Below, one piece after another: positions 17,886 through 27,673 of a stretch of 64,000 nt of DNA (positions within the stretch are counted from its first letter, which is position 1; each line of letters starts with the position of its first letter). The notes below the pieces were generated by a model. That model saw only the letters and a program-made list of their open reading frames with translations. It had not been told where the DNA came from and ran no database searches. The DNA is taken from positions 1,073,501 to 1,137,500 of the forward strand of contig NZ_JAEACT010000002.1 of assembly GCF_021432385.1 (NCBI RefSeq), written 5' to 3'. A program made the translations under genes and the position numbers. The stretch comes from Clostridium hydrogenum. GTDB taxonomy: Bacteria; Bacillota; Clostridia; Clostridiales; Clostridiaceae.

Positions 17886-18108
17886 CAATTCACAATTCAC
17901 AGTTCACAATGCACAATGAAGGTTGATTTATCTTCCTTTCGTCAGATAAATCTATAATTATATAAAAATACAATGTTATGTTTAGCTGGCTGAACGAACA
18001 AATAGTTTTTTTCTTAAATTTATGTCAGCTATAAGTTTTAGATTTTCTGTAGTGAAATGGAAGAAAATCATCCTTAATCGTGAATTGTGCATTGTGAACT
18101 GTGAATTG
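17886..18108. repeat. Palindromic repeat R2 (TTCACAAT-arm type)
   Basis: The arms are built from TTCACAATTCACAGTTCACAA on the left and its complement GTGCATTGTGAACTGTGAATT on the right, unrelated in sequence to the GTACAGA arms of R1. The core is the same family, with GATTTATCT..AGATAAATC at the left and GATTTTCTGTAG..AGAAAATC ATCCTT at the right; its middle is diverged. It lies between the divergent genes at 17866 and 18192. Confidence 0.85.
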
Positions 18109-18191
18109 CTTTTATTATAATATAAAAATAAATTATTTGCATAGACTTGATTTTAATACACATACTAATATTGGGAAAGGAGTGATTAGAA

Positions 18192-19049
18192 GTGCTTCTT
18201 GAAACTATAGTATGTGGTAATAAATCAGATAGTATTATAAATAATATAAATAGTATTGTTTGCAATTTTGAAAAAAATAATATACGCATGGGAATGTCAG
18301 AAAGTATCGATAATAATATTCATTTTGTAAATGTCATATGTAGAGATGAGGATTATAATGAAAATATTGAAAATAAATTTTATTACTATTTAAGTGAGGT
18401 GCTATATAAATATACTGCAACTGAATTTTGTAGTAAAAAATTAGAGAATAAGTTGAAAAGTACGTATTTTTTCTTAGGTGATGATGAAATTAAAGATGTT
18501 AAGCACAATTGCATACAAACTATGTTGAAAGATATACCTGTAAATGATAATGGTATTTATTTTATTAATAGAAAAAATCAAATTATACAAAAAATAAATG
18601 ATTGTATAAAAGAAAATCACGAAATTAATATAAATGGATTTGTAACATTTAGAACTAAAGAAATTGAAAATGAATTTGATGTTATTATAGATAAAATTGT
18701 AGAAAATTATATGGTAGAAAAAGAATATGATGAGTTCATAAAATTATTAAAGTATTTTGTAGATATTCAAGAAAGTAAAATAGATGAATTAAACATTTAT
18801 GTAGATAAATATGGAAACTACTTGTTGAAAGACAAATACGGAAAAGATATAGAAAATAAAATTATAGAAGGATTATGTGATGTAAAGACTACAGGGGCTG
18901 TAAGTATTGATGATATTCTTATAAGTGGGTTAATTACACTTTCACCAAAAAAAATAATAATCCATAGTAGAGATAACTTTAAAAATAAAGAGCTTATTGA
19001 AACCATTGAAAAAGTATTTGAAAGTAAAGTAGCTTTTTGCGATATGTAA
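18192..19049 (+). CDS. ytxC: Sporulation protein YtxC family
   Basis: 285 aa, matching the YtxC family by length, context directly upstream of thrS, and C-terminal features (NGFVTFRTKEIENEF, VEKEYDEFIKLLKYFVDIQE, FYKD-like LLKDKYG). The molecular role is unknown; the family is labelled putative sporulation protein. The GTG start at 18192 lies about 9 bases after GGGAAAGGAG. The thrS promoter begins about 20 bases after its stop, so it is a separate unit. Confidence 0.8.
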   Translation: MLLETIVCGNKSDSIINNINSIVCNFEKNNIRMGMSESIDNNIHFVNVICRDEDYNENIENKFYYYLSEVLYKYTATEFCSKKLENKLKSTYFFLGDDEIKDVKHNCIQTMLKDIPVNDNGIYFINRKNQIIQKINDCIKENHEININGFVTFRTKEIENEFDVIIDKIVENYMVEKEYDEFIKLLKYFVDIQESKIDELNIYVDKYGNYLLKDKYGKDIENKIIEGLCDVKTTGAVSIDDILISGLITLSPKKIIIHSRDNFKNKELIETIEKVFESKVAFCDM

Positions 19050-19070
19050 AAAATAGTCGTAATAACTTAT

Positions 19071-19098
19071 TGACTTAATTAATTATTTGTCATATAAT
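19071..19098 (+). promoter_or_regulatory. Sigma-A promoter of the thrS T-box transcript
   Basis: TTGACT at 19071-19076 and TATAAT at 19093-19098, spacer 16 bp, just upstream of the T-box leader. Confidence 0.8.
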
Positions 19099-19104
19099 AA
19101 GAAT

Positions 19105-19362
19105 CAATAAACGAAGACTGTGATAAGGAAGAGTAAGCAGGAGGATATTAAAAGAGATAGAAATCATTAGCTGAAAGATTTCTTTAATTGAAACTGTTGA
19201 AAACCACCTTTGAGTTGAGTGTTGAATTTATAGTAGACATCTCCGCATTTCTGCGTTATAGAATTGAGTGAAAGGTGATTAGCTAGTATATTTGCTATAC
19301 CTTTAATTTGGGTGGAAACACGGTTAAGCTCGTCCCATTAGGGATAGGCTTTATTTTTTTGC
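19105..19362 (+). promoter_or_regulatory. T-box riboswitch for threonine (thrS leader)
   Basis: The leader has AGGAAGAGTAAGCAGGA early in stem I, the T-box TTGGGTGGAAACACGG at about 19309-19324, and a terminator AAGC..TCCC/GGGA..GCTT with a T run at 19326-19360. Aligning GAAA-ACC-ACCTTTGAG (19199-) with GAAG-TTC-ACTCTGGAG of the pheS leader places the specifier at 19203-19205, an ACC threonine codon. Uncharged tRNA-Thr should favour the antiterminator and switch thrS on. Confidence 0.93.
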
Positions 19363-19392
19363 TAAAAATTATATTTTATAATATATAGGAGC

Positions 19393-19476
19393 ATGTGAAA
19401 AATATAGGTATTCTTTTTATGAGCCGGTAATAAGGCTTTATATGCAGCATAGTAAACCTATAAGAAATTTTTCACA
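19393..19476 (+). promoter_or_regulatory. Unclassified hairpin in the thrS 5' region, after the T-box terminator
   Basis: A long stem pairs ATGTGAAAAATATAGGT (19393-) with ACCTATAAGAAATTTTTCACAT (ending 19476), enclosing a smaller hairpin TATGAGCC / GGCTTTATA. It has no T tail and lies between the T-box terminator and the ribosome binding site. It may be a processing site, mRNA stabiliser or second control element. Confidence 0.5.
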
Positions 19477-19595
19477 TCCACTTATAGTGAAACTATCAAA
19501 TTTATATTTAGCATAATGCCTAGGAGCCAGCATTTTGGTACAAATAAATTTCAAGTTTCACATATGTATATCTTTAGAATTAGGAGGAGTTATAA

Positions 19596-21509
19596 ATGAT
19601 TAAAGTAACACTTAAAGATGGTAAAGTAATGGAATTTGAAAATCCTATTACTGCTGCTGAAGTTACAAAAGCAATAAGTTCTAGCCTTTATAAAAAAGCA
19701 ATTTCAGTAAAAATTAATGGCGAAAGAGACGAACTTATGACAACCATTGATAAAGATTGTAAATTTGAAGTATTAACTTTCGAAGATGAAGATGGAAGAT
19801 GGACTTTAAGACATACAGGTTCACATATACTTGCGCAAGCTGTAAAAAGACTTTATCCAGAGGTTAAGCTTGCTATAGGACCAGCAATAGATGATGGATT
19901 TTATTACGATTTTGATGCTGATTTTTCAATCACAGAAGATATGTTCCCTAAAATAGAAAAAGAAATGAACAAAATAATAAAACAAAATATAAAACTTGAA
20001 AGATTTGAGCTTCCAAGGGCAGAAGCTATAAAATTCATGGAAGAAAAAAATGAACCATACAAGGTAGAGCTTATAAAAGATTTACCAGAAGATGCTGTAA
20101 TTTCATTTTATAAACAAGATGACTTTACTGATCTTTGTGCAGGTCCACATGTTGAATCAACAGGAAAAGTTAAAGTTATAAAACTTCTTTCAGTTGCTGG
20201 TGCATACTGGAGAGGAAATGAAAAAAATAAAATGCTTCAAAGAATTTATGCAACTGCATTTACTAAAAAAGAAGACTTAGATGCATATATTAATATGCTT
20301 GAAGAAGCAAAAAAAAGAGACCATAGAAAAATAGGAAAACAACTTGATTTATTTAGCATACATGAAGAAGGTCCAGGTTTCCCATTCTTCCATCCAAAGG
20401 GCATGGTTTTAAGAAATATTCTTGAAAATTATTGGAGAGAAGTTCACGCAAAAGCAGGTTATGATGAAATTAGAACACCTATAATTTTAAATGAGGAACT
20501 TTGGCATAAATCTGGTCACTGGGATCATTATAAAGAAAATATGTACTTTACTAAAATAGATGATGCTGATTATGCAATAAAACCAATGAATTGTCCAGGA
20601 TCAATACTTGTATATAAAGATAATATTCATTCATATAGAGAATTCCCTATAAGACTTGGTGAACTTGGACTTGTTCATAGACATGAAAAGTCAGGTGCAC
20701 TTCATGGACTTATGAGAGTAAGATGTTTTACTCAGGATGATGCACATATATTTATGACTAAGGAGCAAATTACAGAAGAAATATTAGGTGTAATAAAGCT
20801 TATAGATTCTTTCTACAAGGTATTTGGTTTTGAATACTATGTTGAGCTTTCTACAAGACCTGAAGATTCTATGGGAAGCGATGAAGACTGGGAAGCAGCT
20901 ACAAATGGACTTATAAATGCACTTAAAGCTGCAGGCTTAGATTATAAGGTAAATGAAGGAGATGGAGCATTTTATGGTCCTAAGATTGATTTCCATCTTA
21001 AAGATTGCATAGGAAGAACTTGGCAGTGCGGAACTATACAACTTGATTTCCAAATGCCAGAAAGATTTGACTTAAATTATGTTGGCGCAGATGGAGAAAA
21101 ACATAGACCAGTTATGGTTCATAGAGTTGTATTTGGTAGTATAGAAAGATTTATAGGAATATTAATAGAGCATTATGCTGGAGCATTTCCAACTTGGCTT
21201 GCACCAGTACAGGTTAAAGTTATGAATATAACTGATGGTCAGCTAGAGTATGTAGATAAAATAGAAAAGCAGTTAAGAGAAGCTGGAATAAGAGTTGAAA
21301 AAGATATAAGAAATGAAAAAATAGGCTATAAGATTAGAGAAGCTCAGCTTAAGAAAATCCCATACATGCTTGTAATTGGTGAAAAAGAAATGCAAGAAGG
21401 TACTATAGCTGTTAGAAGCAGAAAAGAAGGGGATCTTGGAGCAATGAATTTAGACGATTTTGTATTCAGAATTGATGCTGAAGTAAATCAAAAAATAAAT
21501 TCATTATAA
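19596..21509 (+). CDS. thrS: Threonyl-tRNA synthetase
   Basis: 637 aa, class II synthetase that charges tRNA-Thr. The N-terminal TGS domain covers about residues 1-60, then the editing/SAD domain with HTGSHILAQAVKRLYP and DDFTDLCAGPHV (zinc-like HXXXH and Cys-X3-H), then the catalytic core with KPMNCPGSILVYK (zinc cysteine) and motif 2 LGLVHRHEKSGALHGLMRVR. The C-terminal anticodon-binding domain starts with APVQVKVMNITDGQ. AGGAGGAG precedes the ATG. Controlled by the upstream T-box; monocistronic, since infC has its own promoter. Confidence 0.98.
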   Translation: MIKVTLKDGKVMEFENPITAAEVTKAISSSLYKKAISVKINGERDELMTTIDKDCKFEVLTFEDEDGRWTLRHTGSHILAQAVKRLYPEVKLAIGPAIDDGFYYDFDADFSITEDMFPKIEKEMNKIIKQNIKLERFELPRAEAIKFMEEKNEPYKVELIKDLPEDAVISFYKQDDFTDLCAGPHVESTGKVKVIKLLSVAGAYWRGNEKNKMLQRIYATAFTKKEDLDAYINMLEEAKKRDHRKIGKQLDLFSIHEEGPGFPFFHPKGMVLRNILENYWREVHAKAGYDEIRTPIILNEELWHKSGHWDHYKENMYFTKIDDADYAIKPMNCPGSILVYKDNIHSYREFPIRLGELGLVHRHEKSGALHGLMRVRCFTQDDAHIFMTKEQITEEILGVIKLIDSFYKVFGFEYYVELSTRPEDSMGSDEDWEAATNGLINALKAAGLDYKVNEGDGAFYGPKIDFHLKDCIGRTWQCGTIQLDFQMPERFDLNYVGADGEKHRPVMVHRVVFGSIERFIGILIEHYAGAFPTWLAPVQVKVMNITDGQLEYVDKIEKQLREAGIRVEKDIRNEKIGYKIREAQLKKIPYMLVIGEKEMQEGTIAVRSRKEGDLGAMNLDDFVFRIDAEVNQKINSL

Positions 21510-21512
21510 TAT

Positions 21513-21541
21513 TTGACAAAGTATTATATTAGTGTTATACT
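21513..21541 (+). promoter_or_regulatory. Promoter of the infC-rpmI-rplT operon
   Basis: TTGACA at 21513-21518 and TATACT at 21536-21541 with a 17-bp spacer, 4 bases after the thrS stop. Confidence 0.88.
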
Positions 21542-21662
21542 AAATAAGGTTTAAAGAAGAAACAGCCGTTTCTCACCTTACAGCATTGCTAGTGAGGTTA
21601 ATGGATTTAAAGTAAATTGCTTTAGTTTATTACAGGACGGCTTAACCGTCCTGTTTTTATTT
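21542..21662 (+). promoter_or_regulatory. L20-type autoregulatory leader with terminator
   Basis: Position and layout match the ribosomal-protein L20 leader of Firmicutes infC operons. Internal pairing involves CTCACCTTACAGC and GTGAGGTTAATGG, followed by an intrinsic terminator CAGGACGG / CCGTCCTG (21633-21653) with TTTTTATTTT. Excess L20 is expected to bind the leader and favour termination; this role is from family knowledge. Confidence 0.8.
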
Positions 21663-21708
21663 TCAATGTTGATATTAAATAGTTACATATTTTTCGGAGG
21701 TGAAAGTC

Positions 21709-22227
21709 ATAAGTAAGAATAAAAATTTTCTTGTAAATGAAGATATAAGAGAAAAGGAAATTAGAGTAATAGGTGACGATGGCTCACAATTAGGAGTTAT
21801 ACCTACACGTGATGCTTTAAGAATGGCAGAGGAAAAAGAATTAGATTTAGTTGCTATATCTCCTACTGCAGTTCCTCCAGTTTGCAGAATAATGGACTTT
21901 GGTAAGTTTGTATATGAGCAAACTAAAAAGGAAAAAGAAAATAAAAAGAATCAAAAGGTAGTCAGCATTAAGGAAATAAGATTAAGTCCAACAATTGAAG
22001 AGCATGATATTGAAATTAAAGCTAATAATGCCTCTAAATTTTTAAAGGCTGGAGATAAAGTAAAAGTTACAGTTCGTTTTAGAGGAAGAGAAGCTGATTA
22101 TGCTTTTAAGGGAAATAAAATTCTCGAAAATTTCTTTAAAAAAGTTGAAGATGTTTGTATTATTGAAAAACCAGCAAAATTAGAAGGTAGAAATATGATA
22201 ATGATATTAGGACCTAAAAAAGCGTAA
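21709..22227 (+). CDS. infC: Translation initiation factor IF-3 with a probable AUA start codon
   Basis: About 172 aa. The N-domain starts [20 protein letters not shown] and contains [16 protein letters not shown]. The C-domain has [20 protein letters not shown] and VTVRFRGRE. Binds the 30S subunit and monitors start-codon choice. There is no ATG at the expected place. A GTG at 21700 overlaps the GGAGG itself, whereas ATA at 21709 lies 8 bases after GGAGG (21696-21700) and gives the normal protein N-terminus. Non-canonical starts are a known autoregulatory feature of infC in other bacteria. rpmI follows after 18 bases. Confidence 0.92.
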   Translation: MSKNKNFLVNEDIREKEIRVIGDDGSQLGVIPTRDALRMAEEKELDLVAISPTAVPPVCRIMDFGKFVYEQTKKEKENKKNQKVVSIKEIRLSPTIEEHDIEIKANNASKFLKAGDKVKVTVRFRGREADYAFKGNKILENFFKKVEDVCIIEKPAKLEGRNMIMILGPKKA

Positions 22228-22245
22228 AATAGGAGGAATCACATT

Positions 22246-22443
22246 ATGCCAAAAATGAAGACAAAAAAGTCAGCTGCTAAAAGATTTAAGTTGACTGGAA
22301 CTGGAAAATTAAAAAGAGCTAATGCTTTTAAAAGTCATATATTGACTAAGAAGAGTGCAAAAACTAAGAGAAACCTAAGAAGTACATCTTATGTATCAGA
22401 GACACAAGAAAAAACAATGAAAAAATTGTTACCATACCTATAA
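22246..22443 (+). CDS. rpmI: 50S ribosomal protein L35
   Basis: 65 aa, strongly basic. [20 protein letters not shown] is the L35 signature, followed by [18 protein letters not shown]. Middle gene of infC-rpmI-rplT. ATAGGAGGAATC gives a strong ribosome binding site. Confidence 0.98.
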   Translation: MPKMKTKKSAAKRFKLTGTGKLKRANAFKSHILTKKSAKTKRNLRSTSYVSETQEKTMKKLLPYL

Positions 22444-22473
22444 TAGGAAAGGTTTAAGGAGGTTTACTAAAAA

Positions 22474-22833
22474 ATGGCTAGAGTTAAGAGAGCGGTTAAT
22501 GCTCGTAAATATCATAAAAAAGTATTAAAACTTGCTAAAGGATACTATGGTGGAAAAAGTAAGTTATTCAAGACAGCAAATGAAACTGTTATAAGAGCAC
22601 TTAGAAATGCTTATGTTGGAAGAAGATTAAAAAAGAGAGATTTCAGAAAGCTTTGGATTGCTAGAATAAACGCTGCAACAAGAACAAATGGTCTTTCTTA
22701 TTCAAAATTCATAAATGGAATCAAATTAGCTGGAATTGAAATGAATAGAAAAATGCTTTCAGAGATAGCTATAAATGATCCTAAAGCTTTTTCAGAATTA
22801 GTTGAAATAGCAAAAAAGCAAATTAACGCTTAA
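22474..22833 (+). CDS. rplT: 50S ribosomal protein L20
   Basis: 119 aa. [20 protein letters not shown] at the N-terminus and [19 protein letters not shown] in the middle are diagnostic. It assembles early into the 50S subunit and represses its own operon through the leader upstream of infC. AAGGAGG precedes the ATG. Its stop codon overlaps the first bases of the 159-nt structured element. Confidence 0.98.
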   Translation: MARVKRAVNARKYHKKVLKLAKGYYGGKSKLFKTANETVIRALRNAYVGRRLKKRDFRKLWIARINAATRTNGLSYSKFINGIKLAGIEMNRKMLSEIAINDPKAFSELVEIAKKQINA

Positions 22834-22990
22834 GGTATATTAAAAAAATAATAAGTCTAAATTGAGAGATAGTTTTGTGGAATGCAAGGAAATGTAATAC
22901 GTTAATACTGGTTGTCTTAGCGTGTTATATTGACGACGTATTGCGCAAAAATAGCTGAAAGTTGGACTTATTATTTTCTTTAAGATGCCT
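22832..22990 (+). ncRNA. 159-nt structured repeat element, copy 1 (candidate RNA)
   Basis: It folds as one long rod. The outer stem is AGGTATATTAAA / TTTAAGATGCCT, then AATAATAAGTC / GACTTATTATT, then TGTGGAATGC / GTATTGCGCA. The apical 12-bp stem TGTAATACGTTA / TAGCGTGTTATA holds a 13-nt loop. A second copy lies inverted at 33775-33934 with about 22 differences, many of which preserve pairing. The segment AATACTGGTTGTCTTAGCG is identical in both. It starts at the rplT stop and could affect the operon's 3' end. I do not recognise the family. Confidence 0.6.
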
Positions 22991-23000
22991 GATATAAAAA

Positions 23001-23030
23001 ATGCAGCCTTTAGGCTGCATATTTTATTTG
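23001..23030 (+). terminator. Terminator downstream of rplT
   Basis: Perfect stem ATGCAGCC / GGCTGCAT with loop TTTA, followed by ATTTTATTT. It probably ends the infC operon after the structured element. Confidence 0.88.
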
Positions 23031-23046
23031 TAGAGGATTGTATAAT

Positions 23047-23835
23047 ATGGAATTGATAAAAAGTAAAGATAATAATGTAATAAAAGAAGTAAAAAAATTA
23101 AAAGAAAAAAAATATAGAGATTTAAGTAGGAGTTTTTTAGCTGAGGGTTTTAGATTTGTAGAAGAAGCGCTTAAATCAGATTTTGAAATAGCATATGTTT
23201 TTGTATCTGAAAGCCAGCAAGAAAAGTACGAAAAATCAGGATTTCAGAATCTTATAAAAAGTAGCACAAAAGTTTATAAACTCACAGATACGTTATTTAA
23301 TCCTATATGCAGTACTGAAACGCCACAAGGTATAGCAGCTGTAGTTAGATATAAAAATCATAGTGTAACTTCAACAGATGGCTTTTATATGCTTGTAGAT
23401 AAAGTGCAAGATCCAGGAAATATTGGAACTATAATAAGAACTGCAAATGCAGCAGGTGCTTTAGGGGTAATAGTAACTAAAGGTACTGTGGATGTTTATA
23501 ATGATAAGACTTTAAGAGCAACTATGGGTTCCATATTTAAAATTCCAATTATATTTGAAGATGAAAATTTTAAAATCTTAAATTCTTTAAAGAAAGATGG
23601 TTTTAAAATAATAACTAGTTCCTTGGATACTAAATATAATTTTTATGATGCAGATTTAAAAGGAAAAGTGATTATAGCTGTTGGTAATGAAGGAAACGGA
23701 ATAAGTAAAGAAATATTTGAACTTGGAGATACAAGTGTAAAAATACCAATGCCTGGAGATGCTGAGTCACTAAATGTTGGTGTGGCAGCATCAATAATGA
23801 TGTTTGAAGCAGTAAGGCAAAGAAAAAATATATAG
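23047..23835 (+). CDS. TrmH/SpoU-family RNA 2'-O-methyltransferase
   Basis: About 262 aa. The N-terminal substrate-binding part (YRDLSRSFLAEGFRFVEEAL) precedes the knotted SpoU domain with its three motifs: DKVQDPGNIGTIIRTANAAG, AVGNEGNGISKE and IPMPGDAESLNVGVAASIMM. Likely a 23S rRNA ribose methylase, as in the Bacillus ysgA locus next to pheST; the target base is unknown. The ATG at 23047 is 10 bases after AGAGG; an in-frame TTG at 23038 is too close to it. The pheS promoter overlaps its 3' end. Confidence 0.88.
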   Translation: MELIKSKDNNVIKEVKKLKEKKYRDLSRSFLAEGFRFVEEALKSDFEIAYVFVSESQQEKYEKSGFQNLIKSSTKVYKLTDTLFNPICSTETPQGIAAVVRYKNHSVTSTDGFYMLVDKVQDPGNIGTIIRTANAAGALGVIVTKGTVDVYNDKTLRATMGSIFKIPIIFEDENFKILNSLKKDGFKIITSSLDTKYNFYDADLKGKVIIAVGNEGNGISKEIFELGDTSVKIPMPGDAESLNVGVAASIMMFEAVRQRKNI

Positions 23836-23863
23836 TTGAAATTATTTAAATTAGTGATATAAT
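23836..23863 (+). promoter_or_regulatory. Promoter of the pheST T-box transcript
   Basis: TTGAAA at 23836-23841 and TATAAT at 23858-23863, spacer 16 bp, immediately after the methylase stop codon. Confidence 0.78.
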
Positions 23864-23871
23864 ATTTATTA

Positions 23872-24160
23872 CAAGTTAATTAATAAAGACTTTGATGGAG
23901 AGAGTAGACATAAAATAGCTTTAAGGGAGAAAAAGTCATAGACTGAGAGCTTTTTCAAGTGATTTTTAAGTTGAAGTTCACTCTGGAGTTCTATTTGTGA
24001 AAGATATATATTGAAGGTTGTAAGACGCGTAGTTTTATGAATTTTATTGTATTTAGTAATAAATAGCGGTAATTCCGTTAAAAAACAAGTGGGTTTATCC
24101 AATTTGGGTGGTACCGCGGATTCAATTCCGTCCCTTTTATTAGGGGCGGAATTTTTTATT
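23872..24160 (+). promoter_or_regulatory. T-box riboswitch for phenylalanine (pheST leader)
   Basis: Stem I contains GATGGAGAGAGTAGACA. The specifier loop is GAAG-TTC-ACTCTGG, so the specifier TTC (23977-23979) codes Phe. The T-box AATTTGGGTGGTACCGCGG is at 24101-24119 and the terminator AATTCCGTCCC / GGGGCGGAATT with a T run at 24124-24158. UGGU in the T-box complements the ACCA end of the tRNA-Phe at 8192 in this window. Confidence 0.97.
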
Positions 24161-24187
24161 TTATAAAGAGGAAGGGAGAAACATTCT

Positions 24188-25207
24188 ATGAAAGAAAAGT
24201 TAGAGGAAATAAGAAAAAATGCATTAGAAGACTTAAAAAAGGGTGTTGACAAAGCAGAAATTGAAAACTTAAGAGTAAAGTACCTCGGAAAAAAAGGTGA
24301 ACTTACACAAATATTAAGAGGTATGGGAAGTTTATCAGCAGAAGAAAGACCAGCTATTGGAAAGATTGCTAATGAGATTAGACAAAATCTAGAAAATCTT
24401 ATAAATGAAGCTGGAAATAAAATTAAAGATGCAGAAAAAGAAAAGAAGCTTAAAAGTGAAGTTATAGACATATCAATGCCTGGAAAGAAAAGAAACATAG
24501 GTCACAGACATCCAACAGATTTGACATTAAAGGCTATTGAAGACATATTTATGGATATGGGATTTGTAATTGAAGAGGGTCCTGAGGTTGAATATGATAA
24601 GTATAATTTTGAAATGCTTAATATACCTAAAAATCACCCAGCAAGAGGAGAGCAGGATACCTTCTACATAAATGACAACATAGTTTTAAGAACTCAAACT
24701 TCGCCAGTTCAGGTTAGAACAATGCTAAATCAAAAACCACCAATAAAGATGATTTCACCTGGAAAGGTTTATAGATCAGATGCAGCAGATGCAACACATT
24801 CACCAATATTCTATCAGGTAGAAGGCTTGGTTGTAGATAAGGGAATTACTTTTTCAGATTTAAAGGGAACTCTTGAAATGTATACTAAAAAAATGTATGG
24901 AGAAAATGTTAAAACAAAATTTAGACCACATCATTTCCCATTTACAGAACCTTCGGCAGAAATGGATGTTACTTGTTTTGCGTGTGGAGGAAAGGGCTGC
25001 AAAGTTTGTAAGGGTGAAGGTTGGATTGAACTTCTTGGTTGTGGTATGGTTCATCCAGATGTTTTAAGAAATGCTGGAATTGATCCTGAAGTATATAGCG
25101 GTTTTGCTTTTGGTTTTGGACTTGATAGAATGGTTATGCTTAAATACGGTATAGATGATATTAGACAGTTATATGAAAGTGATATGAGATTTTTAAAACA
25201 ATTCTAG
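24188..25207 (+). CDS. pheS: Phenylalanyl-tRNA synthetase alpha subunit
   Basis: 339 aa. A coiled-coil N-terminus (about residues 1-85) is followed by the class II core. Motif 1 surrounds [17 protein letters not shown], motif 2 is [19 protein letters not shown], and motif 3 ends [18 protein letters not shown]. The cysteine-rich segment [17 protein letters not shown] is common in bacterial PheS. Forms an alpha2-beta2 enzyme with PheT, 13 bases downstream. Under T-box control. Confidence 0.98.
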   Translation: MKEKLEEIRKNALEDLKKGVDKAEIENLRVKYLGKKGELTQILRGMGSLSAEERPAIGKIANEIRQNLENLINEAGNKIKDAEKEKKLKSEVIDISMPGKKRNIGHRHPTDLTLKAIEDIFMDMGFVIEEGPEVEYDKYNFEMLNIPKNHPARGEQDTFYINDNIVLRTQTSPVQVRTMLNQKPPIKMISPGKVYRSDAADATHSPIFYQVEGLVVDKGITFSDLKGTLEMYTKKMYGENVKTKFRPHHFPFTEPSAEMDVTCFACGGKGCKVCKGEGWIELLGCGMVHPDVLRNAGIDPEVYSGFAFGFGLDRMVMLKYGIDDIRQLYESDMRFLKQF

Positions 25208-25220
25208 AGGAGGATGAAAA

Positions 25221-27599
25221 ATGAAAGTACCTTTCAAATGGTTAAATGATTATGTAAAAGTTGATATAAATGCAATAGAACTTGGGGATAGATTAACTCT
25301 TTCTGGTTCAAAGGTTGAAGAAGTAATAACAAGTGGAGATGAAATACAAAATGTTGTTACAGGTAAATTATTAAAGATAGAACCTCATCCAGATGCAGAG
25401 AAACTTGTTGTATGTGAGGTTGAGGTTGGAAAAGAAGAACCAGTACAAATTGTTACAGGAGCAAATAACATGAAAGAAGGAGACATAGTACCTGTAGCCC
25501 TTCATGGTTCGACACTTCCAGGTGACGTTAAAATAAAAAAAGGTAAATTAAGAGGGATATTATCCAATGGAATGATGTGCTCTAGCGAAGAGCTTGGAAT
25601 AACAGAAGAAAATCCTGTTCATGGACTTATGATTTTAGATAAAGATACTCCAATAGGCAGAGATATTAAAGAAGTTCTTGGACTTGATAATCCTGTTATT
25701 GATTTTGAAATTACATCGAATAGAGCAGATTGCTTAAGTGTAATTGGTATAGCAAGAGAGACAGCAGCAACTTTAAATTTAAAATATAAAAAGCCAACTT
25801 TAGGTTTTAAAGAAGATGAAAGTTCAAATATCAAAGATGAAATAAGTGTTGAAGTAAAAGATTCACTTTGTAAAAGATACATTGCTAGAATAGTTAAAAA
25901 TATTAAAATTGCTGAATCACCTGCTTGGCTTCAAGAAAGACTTACCCTTGCAGGAGTTAGACCTATTAATAACATAGTTGATATTACAAATTTTGTAATG
26001 CTTGAATATGGTCAGCCAATGCATGCCTATGACAGAAGAATGATAAGTTCAAATAAAATAGTTGTTGAAAGAGCTAAGGCAGGAGAAAAATTTGTAACCC
26101 TTGATGAAACAGAAAGAACTTTAAATGAAGATGTTCTTATGATAAAAGATGGGGATAAGAATATTGCACTTGCTGGAATAATGGGAGGCTTAAATTCAGA
26201 GGTTAAAGAAGATACTACTGAAATTGTATTTGAATCTGCAAATTTTGATGGAACAAATATAAGGGTAACTTCACAAAAATTAGCACTTAGAACTGAAGCT
26301 TCTGGAAGGTTTGAAAAAGATTTAGATCCTAATTTAGCAGAAGAAGCATTAAATAGAGCCTGCAACTTAATTGAAGAGTTAAAGGCAGGAGATGTTGCTT
26401 TAGGTGTTATAGACGTATATCCAGAGAAAAAGGATATTCACTATGTTGAAGCTGATGCTAGATGGATAAATTCTTTCCTTGGAACAAATCTTTCAAAGGA
26501 TGAAATGAAGGACTGCTTAGATAGATTAGAACTTACAACAGAAATAAATGGAGATACTTTAAAAGTATTATCACCTACTTTTAGAGGCGATATAAATATA
26601 AGAGAAGATGTAGCTGAAGAAATTGCTAGAATATATGGCTATAACAACATTCCATCTACTACAATAAAATCACCTAGCATTAGAATGGGTAAGAGTAGAA
26701 AGCAAGTAATAAAGGATACAGTTATAGAAGTGCTTCTTGCAAATGGACTTAATGAATCAATAAGTTATTCTTTTATAAGTCCTAAAGTTTTTGATAAACT
26801 TTTACTTGAAGAAGGTAGTCCTTTAAGAAATGTAGTAAAGATAAGAAATCCATTAGGTGAAGATTTTAGTGTAATGAGAACTACAACAATTCATTCAATG
26901 ATGGAATCTCTTCAGAGAAACTATACTAGAAATAATGAATATGCAGACTTATTTGAAATAGGAAAAGTATACCTTCCTACTGAAGATGAAAATAAAATAC
27001 CAGAAGAAAAAAATATTGTAACCATAGGAATGTATGGAGAAGTAGATTATTTTAATTTAAAAGGTATTGTGGAAAACTTGCTTGAAGTGCTTGGAATAAG
27101 TGGGGTAACTTATGAAAGAGAAAGTGAAAATCCGACTTTCCATCCAGGAAAAACAGCTTCAATTAAGTTGAAAAATCATGTACTAGGTATAATTGGTGAA
27201 ATTCATCCAGATGTAAGCGAAAATTATGGTGTAGAAAAAAATTGTTATATAGCGGAGTTAAACTTAGATGAGCTTATAGAAAATGCTTCAATAATAAGAA
27301 AGTATAAGCCAATTCCAAAATTCCCTGCAGTAACAAGAGATATGGCTGTGCTTGTGGATGAAGGGATTTTAGTACAACAAATCGAAGATATAATAAAAAG
27401 ACAAGGTGGAAGCATACTTGAGAGCTTTAAGTTATTCGATGTATATCAAGGTGTGCAAGTACCAATTGGTAAAAAGAGCGTAGCTTATTCAATAACATAC
27501 AGAGATGAAAATAAAACATTGGTAGATAAGGATGTTGAAAAAGCACACAATAAAATAGTTAAAACACTTGAACATGTTCTTGGTGCTGAACTGAGATAG
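25221..27599 (+). CDS. pheT: Phenylalanyl-tRNA synthetase beta subunit
   Basis: 792 aa. Domain order is usual: tRNA-binding EMAP-like domain (about residues 40-150, [16 protein letters not shown]), B3/B4 editing region ([24 protein letters not shown]), B5 DNA-binding-like domain, a catalytic-like domain, and a C-terminal anticodon-recognition FDX-ACB domain ([20 protein letters not shown]). AGGAGG precedes the ATG. Full length and intact. Second gene of the T-box operon; repeat R3 lies 75 bases after its stop. Confidence 0.98.
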   Translation: MKVPFKWLNDYVKVDINAIELGDRLTLSGSKVEEVITSGDEIQNVVTGKLLKIEPHPDAEKLVVCEVEVGKEEPVQIVTGANNMKEGDIVPVALHGSTLPGDVKIKKGKLRGILSNGMMCSSEELGITEENPVHGLMILDKDTPIGRDIKEVLGLDNPVIDFEITSNRADCLSVIGIARETAATLNLKYKKPTLGFKEDESSNIKDEISVEVKDSLCKRYIARIVKNIKIAESPAWLQERLTLAGVRPINNIVDITNFVMLEYGQPMHAYDRRMISSNKIVVERAKAGEKFVTLDETERTLNEDVLMIKDGDKNIALAGIMGGLNSEVKEDTTEIVFESANFDGTNIRVTSQKLALRTEASGRFEKDLDPNLAEEALNRACNLIEELKAGDVALGVIDVYPEKKDIHYVEADARWINSFLGTNLSKDEMKDCLDRLELTTEINGDTLKVLSPTFRGDINIREDVAEEIARIYGYNNIPSTTIKSPSIRMGKSRKQVIKDTVIEVLLANGLNESISYSFISPKVFDKLLLEEGSPLRNVVKIRNPLGEDFSVMRTTTIHSMMESLQRNYTRNNEYADLFEIGKVYLPTEDENKIPEEKNIVTIGMYGEVDYFNLKGIVENLLEVLGISGVTYERESENPTFHPGKTASIKLKNHVLGIIGEIHPDVSENYGVEKNCYIAELNLDELIENASIIRKYKPIPKFPAVTRDMAVLVDEGILVQQIEDIIKRQGGSILESFKLFDVYQGVQVPIGKKSVAYSITYRDENKTLVDKDVEKAHNKIVKTLEHVLGAELR

Positions 27600-27673
27600 G
27601 TAAATTAACATATTTTAGAGTAAGATTGTTTTTCAAATCTTTATAACTTAAAATTATTGCGAACCAATTAAAT

